A DNA stretch of 64,000 bases from positions 310,001-374,000 of the forward strand of contig JAODUP010000437.1 in NCBI GenBank assembly GCA_025642065.1. Reading direction: 5' to 3'. Both the position numbers and the translations under genes were made by a program. The notes beneath the pieces are model-generated. The model was given only the letters and a program-made list of their open reading frames with translations, was not told the DNA's origin and made no database searches. This DNA comes from Paralvinella palmiformis. Its lineage: Eukaryota; Annelida; Polychaeta; Terebellida; Alvinellidae. Positions 47,251-58,087 of this stretch are shown here, piece by piece (within the stretch, counting starts at the first letter, position 1; every line of letters begins with the position of its first letter).

Positions 47251-47835
47251 TCATGTTTTAAGCAAAGGAAATGTTTCGTTGAATATAGTTTTATAGATTG
47301 ACATGAATTTATCATAAGCGGAGTTAGGACAATCATAATTTATTATTTCAGAAAAATCCCTATCACATAGCAATTGTTTAAATTTTGTCATGTTGGTTTC
47401 AGTAAATTTCCGTTTAGTAATGAATGTAGGTTTATCGGTATTTCTGTTTGAATCATTTACAATATAGAATGTACCGAAGTGATCCGCCACATCAGTTAAG
47501 ATAATTCCTGATAATGTGTCTTTGCAGGTCAGATTAGAATAGATATGATCAATCAGGGTAGCCGACGTGTGGGTCACTCTGGTTGGCTTGTGAATAACTG
47601 GCAAAAAACCTCGAGATAGAATACCATCAACATAGTCCCTTGTTTTATCATTAGTTCCATATTTCAATAAGCAAATATTAACATCACCAAGAATCAAGCT
47701 TGATTTACCCTCAGTATTGATAATTTCCATAATATCAAACAGTGTAGATGTAAATACATCAACATCGGCAGATGGTAGAGTGTTGGGTCTATAAATGACA
47801 CCAGCGATTATTTTCTTATGAGATTCATTTTCCAC
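47251..47835 (-). pseudogene. LINE endonuclease domain, C-terminal part
   Basis: A 194-codon minus-strand frame carries the second half of an exonuclease-endonuclease-phosphatase domain: GVIYRPN near residues 12-18, ILGDVNI at about 48-54, a TLIDHIYSN block at about 92-100 (the TxIDxI motif of LINE endonucleases) and DHFGTF near 118-123 (equivalent to the conserved S/DDH...). The frame remains open upstream of its ATG to the junction with the minisatellite at 47850, so the ATG is not a real start. It ends at a TGA that is followed in the same frame by the linker at 47235. The stop sits where CGA would fit, consistent with CpG decay. Confidence 0.85.
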
Positions 47836-47850
47836 TTCGACAAACAGGGA

Positions 47851-48620
47851 TTGTGTGTTAGTGTTATGGTTGTTTGTAGTGTTATGGTTATGTGTTATTG
47901 TTATGGTTGTGTGTTAGTGTTATGGTTGTTTGTAGTGTTATGTTTGTTTGTTTTGATTGTGTGTTAGTGTTATGGTTGTGTGTTAGTGTTATGCTTGTGT
48001 GTTAGGTTTATGGATGTTTGTAGTGTTATGGTTGTTTGTTAGTGTTATGGTTGTGTGTGGTGTTATGATTGTTTGTTATGGTTGTTTGTTGTTATGGTTG
48101 TTTGTAGTGTTATGGTTGTTTGTAGTGTTATGGTAGTGTTATAGTGTTATGGTTGTGTGTTAGTGTTATAGTTGTTTGTAGTGTTATGGTTGTTTGTTAT
48201 GGTTGTTTGTAGTGTTATGTTTATGTGTTAGTGTTATGGTTGTGTGTTAGTTTATGGATGTTTGTAGTGTTATGGTTGTTTGTAGTGTTATGGTTGTGTG
48301 TTAGTGTTATGGTTGTGTGTTAGTGTTATGGTTGTGTGTTAGTGTTATGGTTGTTTGTAGTGTTGTGGTTGTTTGTAGTGTTATCGTTGTTTGTAGTGTT
48401 ATGATTGTGTGTTAGTGTTATGGTTGTGCGTTAGTGTTATGGTTGTTTGTAGTGTTATGATTGTATGTTAGTGTTATGGTTGTTTGTAGTGTTATGGTTG
48501 GGTGTAGTGTTAAGGTTGTGTGTTAAGGGTTAGGGTTGTGTACAGTGATAGACTTAGAGTTGTGTTACAGTGTTATGGTTGTGTGTAGTGTTAGGGTTGT
48601 ATGTAATGTTCTTATTGTGT
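47851..48620. repeat. Minisatellite continued, degenerate 18/19-bp units
   Basis: The same GTTATGGTTGTTTGTAGT unit, mixed with the 19-bp variant GTTATGGTTGTGTGTTAGT and many mutated copies. It fades after ~48480 into looser GTGTTAGGGTTGTG-like sequence. Much less regular than 44521-45396. Confidence 0.93.
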
Positions 48621-50621
48621 GTAGTATTACGGTAGTGTGTAGTCTTAAGGTTGTGTGTGATTTTAGGATTGTGTGTTTTTGTTAAGGTTGTATATTAGAA
48701 TTGGGTAGTATTTACTGGGAGTCACTGTATTTAAGTATTCAGGTCGTGTGTGGTGTTATAAGGACTGCATATTCAGTATTGCTTAATACTGAATTGTGTG
48801 TAAACAAAAAACAAACTGTTGTAGTTATACATCTGGGAGGTTACACTACGTTACAGGTTTAGATATGCAGTTCAAGTGTAAGTTGACTGTAGATAACTGA
48901 AGGTTTTTCATCATAAAATATACTTACGTTATACCATACCACAATAATACCAGCGTGGAGAGTCATCAAGGCATCCAGGGAAGGCATAATCATAGCTCAG
49001 TTTATGGTTTTAGATACAATCCAGCTTATTAGGTACAGTCACCCGGGACTAATGCCATAAGGTTGTGAGGTCCTTACATACATACATACTTGTATATATA
49101 ATAGATGACTGGTCATAATAACTTGTGCCAATTGCCCCTCAGTTAGTGATGAATTCGGAATATAAAATTGATGTTACTTTTATCATCAATATGGAATATT
49201 TCTCACTTATCAGTGTTTTTGTTCTGAAATCATATCATATAAACAGATCATATTTCTACTGGTGATTTATATATTAAAATCCAGAAAACCAGTTAGTTGT
49301 TATTTTAATAATTATGTAATAGTTTTATTTTACAGTGTTTAAATTTGCATTTGAATTTTAGAGTTAGAGTTAGATAACCATAAAACAGTTTACATTTGTT
49401 ACTATGGTAAAGCCTATATAGCGATTATCATACGATAGATAAGAGTCTTTCATAATCTTTCTATCTGTTAAGATATATCCTAATCTGATATGTGACTGGT
49501 TAGAATTAAACCTCTTATATCAGTAATATTTCTGTGCTGTATGTGAGTTACCTGTTGTTTTGCTTTAAGCGTCATTTGATATGTCAGTCCTCTGACACAT
49601 CTGTTCTCATATATCAACCGTACATTTAGCACATACTACTACTACTACTGCTACTGCTGCTACTACTAAATATCCGGAATACTTGAGACGGGACTTGTTT
49701 AACCTTGACACTGGTCACAGCTGAGACATATGGCCGAGTGGTGTATTCCTTACGAAATGACCCCCTACAAACGCCGGTTAATAAGGTGCTAGATTCGAAC
49801 CCACAACCTGAAGGTTTCCACTGGCGTGCTCTAAATACTGTGTCATCGGATTGTCAGGAATCAATAGATACGGAACAAGTACACTATGCCCATTGTGTTA
49901 CTCTCCATTTCTAAGGTTCTTGTCACGTGTTCATTTTATTTGTTTTCGAGAAAAAAGTCTTCTACACACGTTTTTTTCTCTCTTCATATCATAATCTCCT
50001 GTAAAACATTTAAAATAAGTTGGCATCTAACTCACTGGTTAACACTGGACATTAAATATATGTGTTGACTGATGTGAAATTTAGGTTTAACCTCTTTGGT
50101 AGAGAAATACTGTAACATATATTTCTCTGATCCAAGAAGTTTTGGTGCTCAGTAGGCAGTAAATAAATGGAGCAATATTAATAAAACTGGTCATTTTTGT
50201 TTCTCAAAATGATAATAATGATGATGACAAATTGGATTACGAAGGAGATACTGAAATCATCACTGTTATATGACGTGCATAAATCTGAACTTATTTTGAT
50301 AAAAATATGATTAATGTTTAAGGTAATGATTTACAAACATTGAACTATATTTAATTTTTCAATATATTGATAAACGAAAGTGAATTGTGCTTGTCTTTTC
50401 ATGGTTTGGTTATTTACGTTATATTCCTAAGTATGTATGATGAGTCCTAATTGAGATAGAGGTGATGCGATTACAGTACGAAATTATCTGTATACGCTAC
50501 TGTTATTCAAGATGTAAAATTCTTTCAAGTGACATCTCTTGTAGAAGTATTTAGGAAGATTTCTTTGGTTATAAGATCTGAATAGTTAATTTCTTTAGAA
50601 CCTCTGCTAATACATTATATT
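48621..50621. other. Non-coding stretch
   Basis: No gene. Contains a short ACT/GCT triplet run at 49635-49668 and the SINE at 49693. CAGTATTGCTTAATACTG at 48774-48791 is a short palindrome. Confidence 0.4.
49693..49865 (-). repeat. tRNA-derived SINE, family 1
   Basis: On the minus strand: CCGATGACACAGTATTTAGA, then AAACCTTCAGGTTGTGGGTT with B box GTTCGAATCTAG. Its end, GACCAGTGTCAAGGTTAAAC, matches the copies at 6795 and 39506. Confidence 0.8.
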
Positions 50622-50656
50622 AGTCTGTCTGTCTGTCTGTCTGTGTCTGTCTGTCT

Positions 50657-50657
<1 letters not shown>
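50622..50657. repeat. (TCTG)n microsatellite
   Basis: Nine TCTG units with one TG slip. Confidence 0.92.

Positions 50658-50668
<11 letters not shown>

Positions 50669-50734
<66 letters not shown>
50669..50734. repeat. (CA)n microsatellite
   Basis: About 33 CA dinucleotides. Confidence 0.96.
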
Positions 50735-50738
<4 letters not shown>

Positions 50739-51024
50739 TCAACTTTGAATTAGTGTGTGTGTGTGTTTTAAAGGTCACCTAAAATGATGCCTAAGGTTCT
50801 CTATTGGATACTAGGATTTGATATTCATGTTATTCATGTCTTCATTTAACATTGACCAAGTCAAAGATGTCATCCTTTATAACACGTTTGCCGTTTTCGT
50901 GGATGTTTTTGTATTAATGCTTTCAGTTTTAAATCTTAAAGTTAAGTTAATCTGACGGTTGTGTTAAACAAATATTTAGTTGCCGCGTGTTTGTTCGTAT
51001 CATTTGATGTCTGTCTCTACTCAC

Positions 51025-51147
51025 GGTTAAGCCAACGCGATCCTCTAATAGGGACAACAGAGCCGCCTCCTCAGTGTGTTTGAGGAAGCAGTCAGGTGTT
51101 GACATTAGCACATCTGGCAGGGAATCTATGTCTTCCTCATCAGACAT
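51025..51147 (-). CDS. Putative first coding exon, acidic N-terminus, unidentified
   Basis: On the minus strand an ATG at 51147 opens 41 codons that begin MSDEEDIDSLPDVLMS and include HTEEAALLSLLEDRVGL. They end in phase 0 at a donor-like GTGAGT (51024-51019). Upstream in the same frame a TGA lies 36 bases before the ATG, so this ATG is the first usable one, with G at -3. Composition is markedly more protein-like and GC-richer than the surroundings (acidic start, amphipathic Leu-rich end). Without splicing, the frame would continue only 25 more codons into less plausible sequence. I do not recognise the protein, and no downstream exon was identified to the left. It could be chance; conservation would decide. 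Confidence 0.35.
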
Positions 51148-51364
51148 GCCATGAGTGTTGACTCGCGATAACTGTCTCTGTCAACAGCAGCCACTCAGAC
51201 AGTCTTATTATTGTAACAGTTGCTTTAGATTACGGAATCTGTTGTCTTTGAACACACAAGCATTTCTCAGAAGTCAGATAAATAGTAGGGTACAAGTTTT
51301 GACTCTCTCTATCTCTCCCCCTCCCCATCAATCTCCCCGTCTCCAACTCTCTCTTGTGTATTTT

Positions 51365-51474
51365 GTGGCCCAGTTGGTAGCTGGCTGCACTGCAGACTTC
51401 TAGATTCGAATCCAGTTGCTGTCTGTGTTTATGGGGATGTTTCATCTTATAATTTTTTATTTCTTTAGATAGTA
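51365..51474 (+). repeat. tRNA-derived SINE, family 1, diverged
   Basis: GTGGCCCAGTTGGTAGCTGG (A box region), CTGCAGACTTCTAGATTCGA with an intact B box (ATTCGAATCC), then GTCTGTGTTTATGGGGATG as in other copies. The distal tail is lost. Confidence 0.7.
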
Positions 51475-53935
51475 GTTGTTTTACCATATATACCAGTTGT
51501 TACCTGTGCACGCACGCATGAACGCACCTCTTTCTCTCGGTCCCTCACGACTGACTTATACTTTCATCCGATTCTCTGTCTTGTTCAGTTAGATTTGTAC
51601 ATTCATTGTTAACGCTATGCCAACAACATTATGTCACATTCATATTTATTTATTTGGTGTATAATACTTTATATATAGGTACCATCTGGTTATACAATAA
51701 TCTTTACTGTAGATCTTATCTACTTAGACTTCGACATCGTAGCCGTCACTGACATCCTTATACATGTTCAGCTTTCACAGAATGATACACGATATTATTG
51801 GGTACGTCGAGCGATAAAACAGTTTCATCGAAGACTCATTTACTTCAGCCAGAATTCCATTTACAGTTTGGTTTGACTGAGGTTTGTGGACGTGTGGAGA
51901 TTGCGTATAAATTAGATCTTTGTAAACCGAGTGTTGTACAGGAATCCCTATAATTAACTTGTAAGTAGATAATTCACGTGATAATGTGGATCCAGACAAT
52001 ATGTGAGCAGATGTATTTGACAGTAAATAGAAACAAGGAAAGAGAAATAAATTGGGTTAGAAAAAAGGTTGTAGGTAAATATCCTAAGTATAAGTACGGT
52101 GATGCCGATGTTAAAAAGGACTGCAGTTGTTGGCAATCACCTCAAATATAGAGGCGCTTAGTGTTAGAAGTTTGGTCAATTTCTATAACTGCGTACGTTT
52201 TTTAGTCATTAATGATAATTAGGTCATACTGGGGGCTTGAATGATAATATGTGTTGAAGGATGTTACATTCATCTCTTTTACCTGTTTACACATCAACCT
52301 GGGTAGATTATATTATTTTATTTTTCAATCAGAATGGTTCTTTCTGCCAGTAAAAATGCTGGTTCATACTACAAAATAGATCAATGAATTTCCTCAGTAC
52401 AGTACTTGTTTACTCTTAACTATTTCCCACTATTACAGTAGGTATTTCTTTTTTTTCTGTTAAAGTTTAATATTAATAATAATAACCGATTTCTTCTCTA
52501 ATTCTACTTCTAACCTGTTTTAGCATATTATGTCATTCAGTTTAGAAAAAAGACTTTATTATTAAACGAAGTTGATAATTGTAAATCAATACGACAATTT
52601 GTGATTCTCTGTACTACTTTCTTTTCAGCCACTGCTGAAACACGTACATCCACGCATTCACGTACACATCCATGCATAGATACCAACACAATCACTGACC
52701 AGCACTGATACCTATTATATATAGCTGTATATGTATATAAACCTTTAAAAATACAATCTGTCTATCTGTCTCATGTTTTAAAATTTCACTGCTCAGACCA
52801 TCACAAGTGACTGGTGGGTTTAATTTGAGATCTTCAAATACCAGAAATATATGAACAATCTCCTAATATTGTCACTTGATCCTTTACCAGATATTTAGAT
52901 TTAGTGCAAGATTTCAACATCCATAACTAACCGTAGGCCCTTAGGTTACTTACTATCTTATCATTTGCTAGTAGCACATTGTATGACTATTGATGGGCCG
53001 GATTGAAATCACTCGATATTAACGCCATCTATCGGCTGTATGTCGTCTTATTGACTTTTAACCTTTCCTTCTCTGACACCAATAGAAGGCTGCCAGAATG
53101 TGGCTGAGCTGGCTTTATGGGCTTTTATTATATTTATTAGGCTGTCATTGTATTGCTGGCAGCCACTGATAGATAGTAGACTATGTCTGACTATTGCCTC
53201 CCTGATCGTGAGTCCCCCCGAGGAAGGCGATGATGTCATAAATATGCTTATAATAAGGCACACACGTATTGCCCAGTGATCTAATCTGTCTGTGTGTCTG
53301 TTTGTCTGTGGTTTGATTGGATGGCCCGGGGGGGGGGGGGTGTTCTCCCCCTTCTCTCCCCCTATCATTGCTCCCTCGCTGTTGCTGTACTGACGTCATC
53401 ATTAAGCGGTTTTTATACCGTATAAGCTTCCGGCAAATTTGCTGGAGTTTGATTTATTGAATTGTAACTTGGATTGGATAAATAATGAGCATTGGGAGTG
53501 AGAAAGGGGAATTAGGTGTAGCTATGAAGTATGTTTTATGAGAGTCGGCAGATATCGAGCCATTCTTAGTGGTTTATTGCCCTCTAATCCCACCTTCCCA
53601 CGTCATGGTAAGTAATGTCTTCGCGCCAGTTTTCTAAAGACTTTACAGTTTGCTCCTGGTATATGGACCAATACGTAGGCAGTATCCGTTTTTTTTACTA
53701 CCAGTTTATTCTCAGCTAGATAATCCCTCAGTAACCGACAACTCATCTGCTCTGTTGGCCTCATTTATGGCCCAGAGAGCTGATGGGATTTGAGTCCAGG
53801 AACGTTGCCGACACATTGCAACTTGCCACTCTGCCATTTTTGTTATCCGTGTCCACTTTTTGTGGACCCGGGTTTGAGGCAATTGTGAGCTACATTATTG
53901 GATGGTTTGAAGATATCTTTGCGGTGGTGTGGGCG
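51475..53935. other. Non-coding stretch
   Basis: AT-rich, no gene seen. A run of about 12 G at 53329-53340 follows a (TCTG)-like tract at 53285-53310. Open frames at 51775, 53048 and 53181 (minus) show no domain. Confidence 0.4.
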
Positions 53936-54060
53936 CCTCCGTGGTCTAGCGGTAGCGTGTTGGACCACAGATCACTACCACCCGTGTTCGAATCTCGGGG
54001 TGGGCATATCTGAAGGTTGTTTCGTCTTTGGCGTTTTTTTCCTGATTTCTGACAGATTAA
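53931..54060 (+). repeat. tRNA-derived SINE, family 2, best-preserved head
   Basis: The head GGGCGCCTCCGTGGTCTAGC continues GGTAGCGTGTTGGACC to the B box GTGTTCGAATCTCGGGG and the body start GGGCATATCTGAAGGTTGTT. The 3' half seen at 29690 and 30318 is replaced by unrelated sequence. The head resembles a tRNA with a TGGTCTAGCGGT A box, but its anticodon arm is not convincing. Confidence 0.85.
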
Positions 54061-54423
54061 CATTTAAATGTGCGAATTAGGAATGACGAGATGCTCGATA
54101 CCAAATTGATAAGCTAACTAATAGGATTATGATTTCAGTTGTTTGCTTATTATTGTATACCATCTGATGACGTAATACTGTATCCAGAGTGTAAGTAAAA
54201 ATATAAGACGTATATGCTTATTGTCACATAAAGAACTCTCCCACCATATATATATATATATCTGACATGACAACATCGTTAGTTAGCTTCTGACAAAATT
54301 AGGATGTTCCCGACCTCTTATCTCATCATTATTAAAATGGCTGTCATATGACATAACATAACATCAGAGATGGACAGACATCCCGCCACGCATGCACGCA
54401 CGCCACACCACACACACATACAC

Positions 54424-54493
<70 letters not shown>

Positions 54494-57232
54494 GGCAGCA
54501 TTCCCAATTACTCTCATGTCACACAATGCGAATAAATGAGGCTTAGAGGAATGTGAATTGTCCAGAGTATATGTTTGGTCAGATCTAATGGACAATAACT
54601 CCAATCACATATGATATTTATACATATGATATACATTTTATACAGTTATTGATGCATATCTAGGGTGGCTTGTTGGTGATAAGTTGGTAAATCACGATAA
54701 GATGTTTTCTAGACGTTGTGATTAGAACTATTGTTGTAGTTAGTAATTGGATTGTTCAGTTGTCAGTAAATTGGCACATTTCTTCTCCAAGAATGAAATT
54801 ATGGTAGTGTAGGATCAACATGTGGAATCGTCCTCACTTGATATTATAATCTGTATATATCTATAAACCACGAAAATATTGAAATAATGGAGCATATTTC
54901 AGCTATTTCAAACATCAGTCGGTAATATGGAATACTTTTTTTGTTAATTAAGCCTTTGCTTGACGCACTGTGTTTTGCATTGAAATGGATGATTGTTCAA
55001 CAGGTATCAGGTTTTCTTTATTAATCCTTGCATCCAGTAAATAATGGTGCATTCAGAATTCTGATTAGCAAATACGACTGGAGTGCCCATGTACAAGGTA
55101 TATAGTCATCCTCTGAGAAGAAAAAAAACTCCATTTGATTCAGAACAACCCATTGTTAGATCAGTAGGAAAGTGGTGGATCAGAAACAGAAAGGTTCTTG
55201 GTTTGAATCAGAGTATATTATTAGTTAAGACGTCTTTAAACAAGTAGAACTTTATGGGACATTTAATTTATTTTATGATTCTGTACATTTATATTAGTTT
55301 ATTTCATATACTATATTAGGCTATTTACAATCCGCTTCATTCTTAGATGATTTGTTATAAGCCACTAATGATTGACATCACTAATTTTCAAAGATCCAGT
55401 CAGGTATTTATTTTTAGTAAGATCCACCTCCAGTTACTTTAGGGTTATATGTAGAAGATTATTTTTGTATAGAATTTCAGCTGAACTAAAAATAACTAGA
55501 AACTTATTGGAAATATAATGAGACTTCCCCCCAAAATAAAAATCAAACCGATCAAAGTCTACTTTATCAACATTTCTATATCTTTATTAAACTAGTTTAT
55601 ATTATAAACATTTAAAAAAAATTGTATTCTGATTTCTAGATTATAATGAAGCCAGACTCATATTTGCTGTTTACCTGAATTATGTGGCACCTGATATGTA
55701 AAAGTGGCCTTGGATAAAGAACAAGGAATATTAAACCCTCGAAGTATAAGATGAATTCTTGGGGAAAAACTATTGTTCATGTACAGTTTACAGATGAAAG
55801 AGTGAGGGAGATTTTATTTAGCCACAGTAGCTTAGCACACAAAGAACATACGATTGAGGAATACCTCTTGAGGGAAATGAGAAAATAGCATATTAGCATA
55901 TTGATAACAATCAGGGCTTTAAAATTAATTAACATGGAAGTCTTCACTGCAGTGTGTGACCAGCTGTACTAAAGGGAATTAATCCATTACAAAGCGGGCA
56001 GAAATCACGCTTAAACTGGATTAATATTTGTGTACTGATATTTAGCAATTTATAATGATTGTCTTCCAGATTGTTGGTGAAAGTTGCGTGAGTTGGTTAA
56101 AGATGGGCAACCTATATGGGATGTACTAGTTTAAGTTTATAGAATTGTGTAGCAGCTATACGATGTCGAATAAATGCCGAATATGTTACAAACGGGTATA
56201 TCATAATTAAAGTTACGCTAATTTAAATCTCTAACTGCGTGGCTGAGCCACAACAACACTAAATAATAAGATACAGTTTATTAAAAGCTTTATTTAAAGC
56301 TTTTGTTAGCAGTCAGATTTATAAGTTCATCGTTTCTAAGAGATTTATAATATTTCTTGTCACTTGAGATGTTAAGCTTGATGTAACCTGACAGTTGATA
56401 TATCAGAGGCTGGGAATCTAAACATTTACTGAGTTTCTTCTTATTTTGGCTATATTAAAGTATTATTATCACTTTTTGTGTAATGTTTATTCTCTGATGT
56501 TTGGCTTCCAATCTTTCAAGTCTGAAGAACGATTAATAATTTTCATTAGCATTAATAAATATGTAGATTTTCAACGTACAGTGAGCTAACTAGTAAACTA
56601 ACTTGACAGATTAATTGTAGTTTGTTCACAATACGTTTAACAGAGACATCATTAAATGGCGGCTTGTTGATAATTTGTGATTAGGCCAACGTTTAAAAGG
56701 CAGAGAAATAACTGCTGATTGTATTTGTTTTTGAGTGGACGATTTGAATTTTGCATAACTCACGCACATTCGGTCTTTCCATTTATTTTCCTAATTAATA
56801 AGTTGTGCGGAATTACTAGCCACATGGATAAAACTTGGTCACCATCTTCTCGGTAGAAGTCTGTCTTTAAAGCTCGGGCTATGTCTGACAATATTATGAA
56901 TAATTAAGCGAAATCGTGATGTTATGTAACAGGTTTGATGCCAAGAAGGAAACACGATGTGACATGGATGTGTACTCGTGTAATCAACAATTAGCCTCTG
57001 TTTGGTTGATATTCTCAGAGCTAACGCTTTGTTTAACCACGGCACTGATATTACTAGGGACATAACAACGAAGAAGATAAATAATCACAATGAAGACTTT
57101 TATTTCATATGAAACATCTCGCAGACATATTCACTGCATCTCTCATCACCTTGAGATCTATCTCAGAAGTAAAATTCGTTGCGATGATGTTAAGCTTCGT
57201 ATTTTGTTATATTCTAACATAACATTAGAGCA
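54061..57232. other. Non-coding stretch
   Basis: AT-rich, no gene seen. Includes a short AT tract at 54247-54261 and the AC array at 54415. AAAGCTTTATTTAAAGCTTT (56285-56304) is an exact short palindrome. Confidence 0.4.
54415..54488. repeat. (AC)n microsatellite
   Basis: About 34 AC dinucleotides with one AACA interruption near the start. On the minus strand it reads as a Cys-Val repeat. Confidence 0.95.
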
Positions 57233-57412
57233 TTCCGATGGTGGAATGGTTAGAACACCGTACCGCAAACCTCCAGGTTGTGGGTTCAAATCTGGTTCAA
57301 TTAGTCTATGTTTATGGGATTAGTTTTTTTTTAGGTAGATCAGAGTCTCTTGGCCAATCAATATACGTTTCAGATGTGATGAAGAGCCTAAACAACTTAA
57401 CTCAATCCTAAC
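57233..57412 (+). repeat. tRNA-derived SINE, family 1
   Basis: CCGATGGTGGAATGGTTAGA, then AAACCTCCAGGTTGTGGGTT with B box GGTTCAAATCTGG. Body to the tail CCTAAACAACTTAACTCAAT. It is one of the most complete copies. Confidence 0.85.
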
Positions 57413-57845
57413 ATGACATTATATAATTTATCACTGAATATATGACAGTCTATACTTATTTTAACAGTAACTTTACAATTAAGGTGTACGCAATAATTAC
57501 GTATATGTAAATCAATTGTTGGATGCAACATCCTACACTGAATTCCTACCACCATTTCAGTATCCACAAGAGTACAAACTTTTTGTTGGAAGTACAGTAA
57601 ATATTGGAAATTGCTCTCATTTTCCTCCATAACAAATATGATTTGTGTCACGCAATAGCAGCCAGTATCCTTATGGCTAATCTGATGTAATTATAGTCAG
57701 AATGCGTTCTTTTGATTTACAAGATATCGTTCTCAGTCACGTCAATATGGATGGTACTTTTTTGGTGATCTATTTTGATATCGTGTTATAACTGACAGTT
57801 GGCTAGTTCTGAAATGAATCTTTCCAAGTGTTCGGTGCCATCATG

Positions 57846-57893
57846 CTGATATCACAGTCATATCACGGTGATATCGTATTGATATCACGATTT
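57846..57893. repeat. Cluster of GATATC palindromic cores
   Basis: Three GATATC cores and one CATATC at roughly 12-bp spacing (TGATATCACAG, CATATCACGG, TGATATCGTAT, TGATATCACGA). Related in sequence to the array at 33419. Confidence 0.75.
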
Positions 57894-58045
57894 GGTATCT
57901 TGTGTGACTTCTTCGTTTTAATGGCTCACGTATTAGTGTGACCTTTGACATCATGCTGCGCTTTCTAGGTAGATGGGTTAGGGGAGCTTCATGAACTGTA
58001 CGATCCTTTAGATTAACACTAGTGGAAGCGGTGCTTTTAACTTTA

Positions 58046-58087
58046 GTGTGTGTGTGTGTGTGTCTGTCTGTCTGTGTGTGTGTGTGT
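58046..58087. repeat. (GT)n microsatellite with TCTG interruption
   Basis: GT dinucleotides either side of TCTGTCTGTC. Confidence 0.92.

Larger units (their letters stand above)
45397..47850 (-). mobile_element. 5'-truncated non-LTR retrotransposon (Jockey/CR1 group)
   Basis: Read on the minus strand the element starts inside an apurinic endonuclease domain (47850), passes a linker and a reverse transcriptase, and ends at 45397. The minisatellite joins it abruptly on both sides. Missing are the 5'UTR, ORF1 and the N-terminal half of the endonuclease, the usual result of incomplete target-primed reverse transcription. Several frameshifts and stops make it inactive. There is no poly(A); the 3' end reads CTGCACTCAATTTTG. 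The clade is not resolved beyond the Jockey superfamily and its CR1-like relatives. Confidence 0.85.

Noticed and set aside
48520..48540. Telomere-like TTAGGG
   Set aside because: A single occurrence produced by drift of the GTTATGG minisatellite; no tandem TTAGGG.
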